The notes under the pieces: generated by a model | What the model saw: only the letters and a program-made list of their open reading frames with translations | What the model was told of the DNA's origin: nothing | The model's database searches: none | Position numbers and translations under genes: made by a program | Assembly: GCA_022712075.1 (NCBI GenBank) | Contig: JALAHE010000012.1 | Coordinates: 1-22,078 of the forward strand | DNA length: 22,078 bases | Source of the DNA: Galactobacter sp. | Lineage (GTDB): Bacteria > Actinomycetota > Actinomycetes > Actinomycetales > Micrococcaceae | Direction: 5' to 3' | In this document: one piece after another, positions 20,636 through 22,078 of the stretch | Position numbering within the stretch: position 1 is the first letter of the stretch | How the letters are laid out: each line of letters opens with the position of its first letter

Positions 20636-22078
20636 TCAGCAGCGGGTGCCGGAGGCGGGCAGCTGGCCCTGCAACAGGAAGGTGTCAACGGCCGAGGTCA
20701 CGCACTGATTCGAGCGGCCGTAGGCGGTGTGTCCCTCGCCCACCCACGTCAGCACCTCCGAGTTCGGCAGCTGCGCGGAGAGCGCCTCCGACCAGGCGTA
20801 CGGGGTGGCCGGATCGCCCGTGGTGCCGATGATCAGGATGGGTGCCAGGTCCGCCGAACCCTTGATCGGGGCGGGCGCCTCGACGGCCTCGGTCGGCCAC
20901 TGCGAGCAGGCGTCGTCGTAGCCCATGTAGCGCCCAAAGAACGGGGACTTCGCCTCGAAGGCCTTGCCCCGCGCCAGGATCTGCTGCGCGTCCCCGCTCC
21001 CACGCGAGTAGTCCTGGCAGTTGATGGCAGTGAACGCGTCGTTGGTGTTGGAGTACGTGCCGTCCGCGGCGCGATCGCTCGAGAGATCGGCGAGAGCCAT
21101 GAGGTCGGTGGCGTCCTTGTCGTTGATCGCGGCGGCGAGCCCCTGCACCACGCGCGGGGCGTTGCGCGGCTCGTAGAGCGCCAGCAGGATCGCCTGCACG
21201 GCGTCGAAGGCCGTGAACACGCGCCCGTCGGAGAGGTCAAGCGGAGCAGTCTCCAGCCCGTGCACCCAGGACGTCAGCGCCGTCCGCGCCTCGGAGGCCG
21301 TGCCGGTGAAGGGGCACAGGTCCCCGCCCACGCACTCCTCGAGGAAGAGGTCGAGCGAGCGCTCGAAGGCCTCGGCCTGGGCCTCACCCACGGCTGTCGC
21401 GTCGAGCGAGGGGTCCATCGCGCCGTCGAGCACCATGCGCCCCACCGTGGCGGGGAACAGCTCGGCGTAGGTGGCGCCGAGCTTGGTGCCGTAGGAGTAG
21501 CCCAGGTAGTTCAGCTGCGCGTCGCCCAGGGCGTTGCGCATGATGTCCAGATCGCGGGCAGCGGTGTTGGTGTCGAGGTGCTCAAGCAGCCCGGCCGGCG
21601 AGTTCGCCTCGCAGGCCTTGGCATAGGTGGCGGAGTCATCGATGAGCTCCTTCACCTGGGCCTCGTCGCTCGGGATGGACGCAGTGGCGCGGCGCTGGTC
21701 CGTCTCCTGCCCGCTCAGGCACTTCACAGCCGTGGACTCGCCCACGCCGCGCGGGTCGAAGCCCACCACGGCGTACTCGGACGTGACGTCCTCACCGAAG
21801 GAGAGGGCGCCGCCGTTGCGGATGTAGGTGATGCCGGAGCCACCGGGCCCGCCCGGGTTGATCAGCAGCGACTTTGACGCCTTGCCGGCGTCGCGCTCGC
21901 GGATGAGGGCGAGCTTGATCCGTTCGCCGTCGGGCTTCTCGTAGTCGAGCGGCGCCTGGACACTCGCGCAGACGTAGCCGCCCGAGCAGTCCTTCCACTC
22001 GACCTTCTGCTCGTAGTAGCTCTCCAGTCCGGCCGGGGCCGGGGTGGCGCTCACGGAACCGGAGCCGCCGTCCTGCCC
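20636..22078 (-). CDS. TAP-like alpha/beta hydrolase, partial at N-terminus
   Basis: The frame is open to the window edge; eight residues (GQDGGSGS) precede the GTG at 22054, so that codon is probably internal and the true start and export signal lie outside. The Gly/Ser/Pro-rich beginning resembles the linker of an exported or lipid-anchored protein. The visible 480 residues match the S33 tripeptidyl-aminopeptidase-like family (SlpD/SlpE, mycobacterial Hip1-type): oxyanion segment NPGGPGGSG, DPRGVGES, nucleophile Ser in GYSYGTKLG, Asp in GTTGDPATPY and His in GEGHTAYG, followed by a TAP-like C-terminal domain. About ten cysteines suggest disulphides outside the cytoplasm. It probably releases short peptides from protein N-termini; the substrate is inferred from the family. 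Confidence 0.92.
   Translation of the reverse strand, partial: GQDGGSGSVSATPAPAGLESYYEQKVEWKDCSGGYVCASVQAPLDYEKPDGERIKLALIRERDAGKASKSLLINPGGPGGSGITYIRNGGALSFGEDVTSEYAVVGFDPRGVGESTAVKCLSGQETDQRRATASIPSDEAQVKELIDDSATYAKACEANSPAGLLEHLDTNTAARDLDIMRNALGDAQLNYLGYSYGTKLGATYAELFPATVGRMVLDGAMDPSLDATAVGEAQAEAFERSLDLFLEECVGGDLCPFTGTASEARTALTSWVHGLETAPLDLSDGRVFTAFDAVQAILLALYEPRNAPRVVQGLAAAINDKDATDLMALADLSSDRAADGTYSNTNDAFTAINCQDYSRGSGDAQQILARGKAFEAKSPFFGRYMGYDDACSQWPTEAVEAPAPIKGSADLAPILIIGTTGDPATPYAWSEALSAQLPNSEVLTWVGEGHTAYGRSNQCVTSAVDTFLLQGQLPASGTRC

Overview
The window is a high-GC chromosomal segment. Its codon use (G/C at most third positions), long spurious antisense frames, actinobacterial gene types and likely leaderless starts point to an actinobacterium, most likely order Micrococcales and perhaps Micrococcaceae; the genus cannot be named from sequence alone. 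No phage, plasmid, transposase, CRISPR, toxin-antitoxin or defence genes were seen. I did not find a convincing new multi-gene system. The least explained parts are the non-coding stretches.

Layout. 12-539: a small protein built from an internal duplication. 554-836: a row of hairpins between convergent genes. 850-1740 (-): secreted CAP/SCP-domain protein with a Lys/Ala-rich tail. 1741-2639: about 900 bp without a credible gene, holding a long inverted repeat and a mosaic of short direct repeats. 2690-2778 (-): tRNA-Ser(GCU). 2954-5092 (-): prolyl oligopeptidase, divergent from 5227-7344 (+), an FAD/NAD(P)-binding protein. 7441-7528 (-): tRNA-Ser(UGA). 7603-11469 (-): a very large secreted 5'-nucleotidase plus endonuclease fusion, divergent from 11756-12778 (+), a PIG3-type quinone oxidoreductase. 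12906-15484 (+): a cstA and YbdD-like pair. 15603-18608 (+): GH38 alpha-mannosidase. 18716-19150 (+): unknown 144-aa protein. 19163-20008 (+): aldo/keto reductase. 20009-20454: a hairpin- and repeat-dense intergenic region. 20455-20530 (-): tRNA-Thr(CGU). 20636 to the window end (-): partial TAP-like alpha/beta hydrolase.

How the genes fit together. Several products suit a heterotroph living on macromolecular debris. The secreted nuclease/nucleotidase could turn extracellular DNA into nucleosides and phosphate. The exported TAP-like hydrolase and cytoplasmic prolyl oligopeptidase would process peptides. The alpha-mannosidase would trim mannosides, and CstA with its YbdD partner imports pyruvate or peptides. 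This is inference from families: the genes are mostly separate transcription units with their own terminators, not one operon. Only cstA-YbdD (4-nt overlap) and perhaps 18716/19163 (12-nt gap) look co-transcribed.
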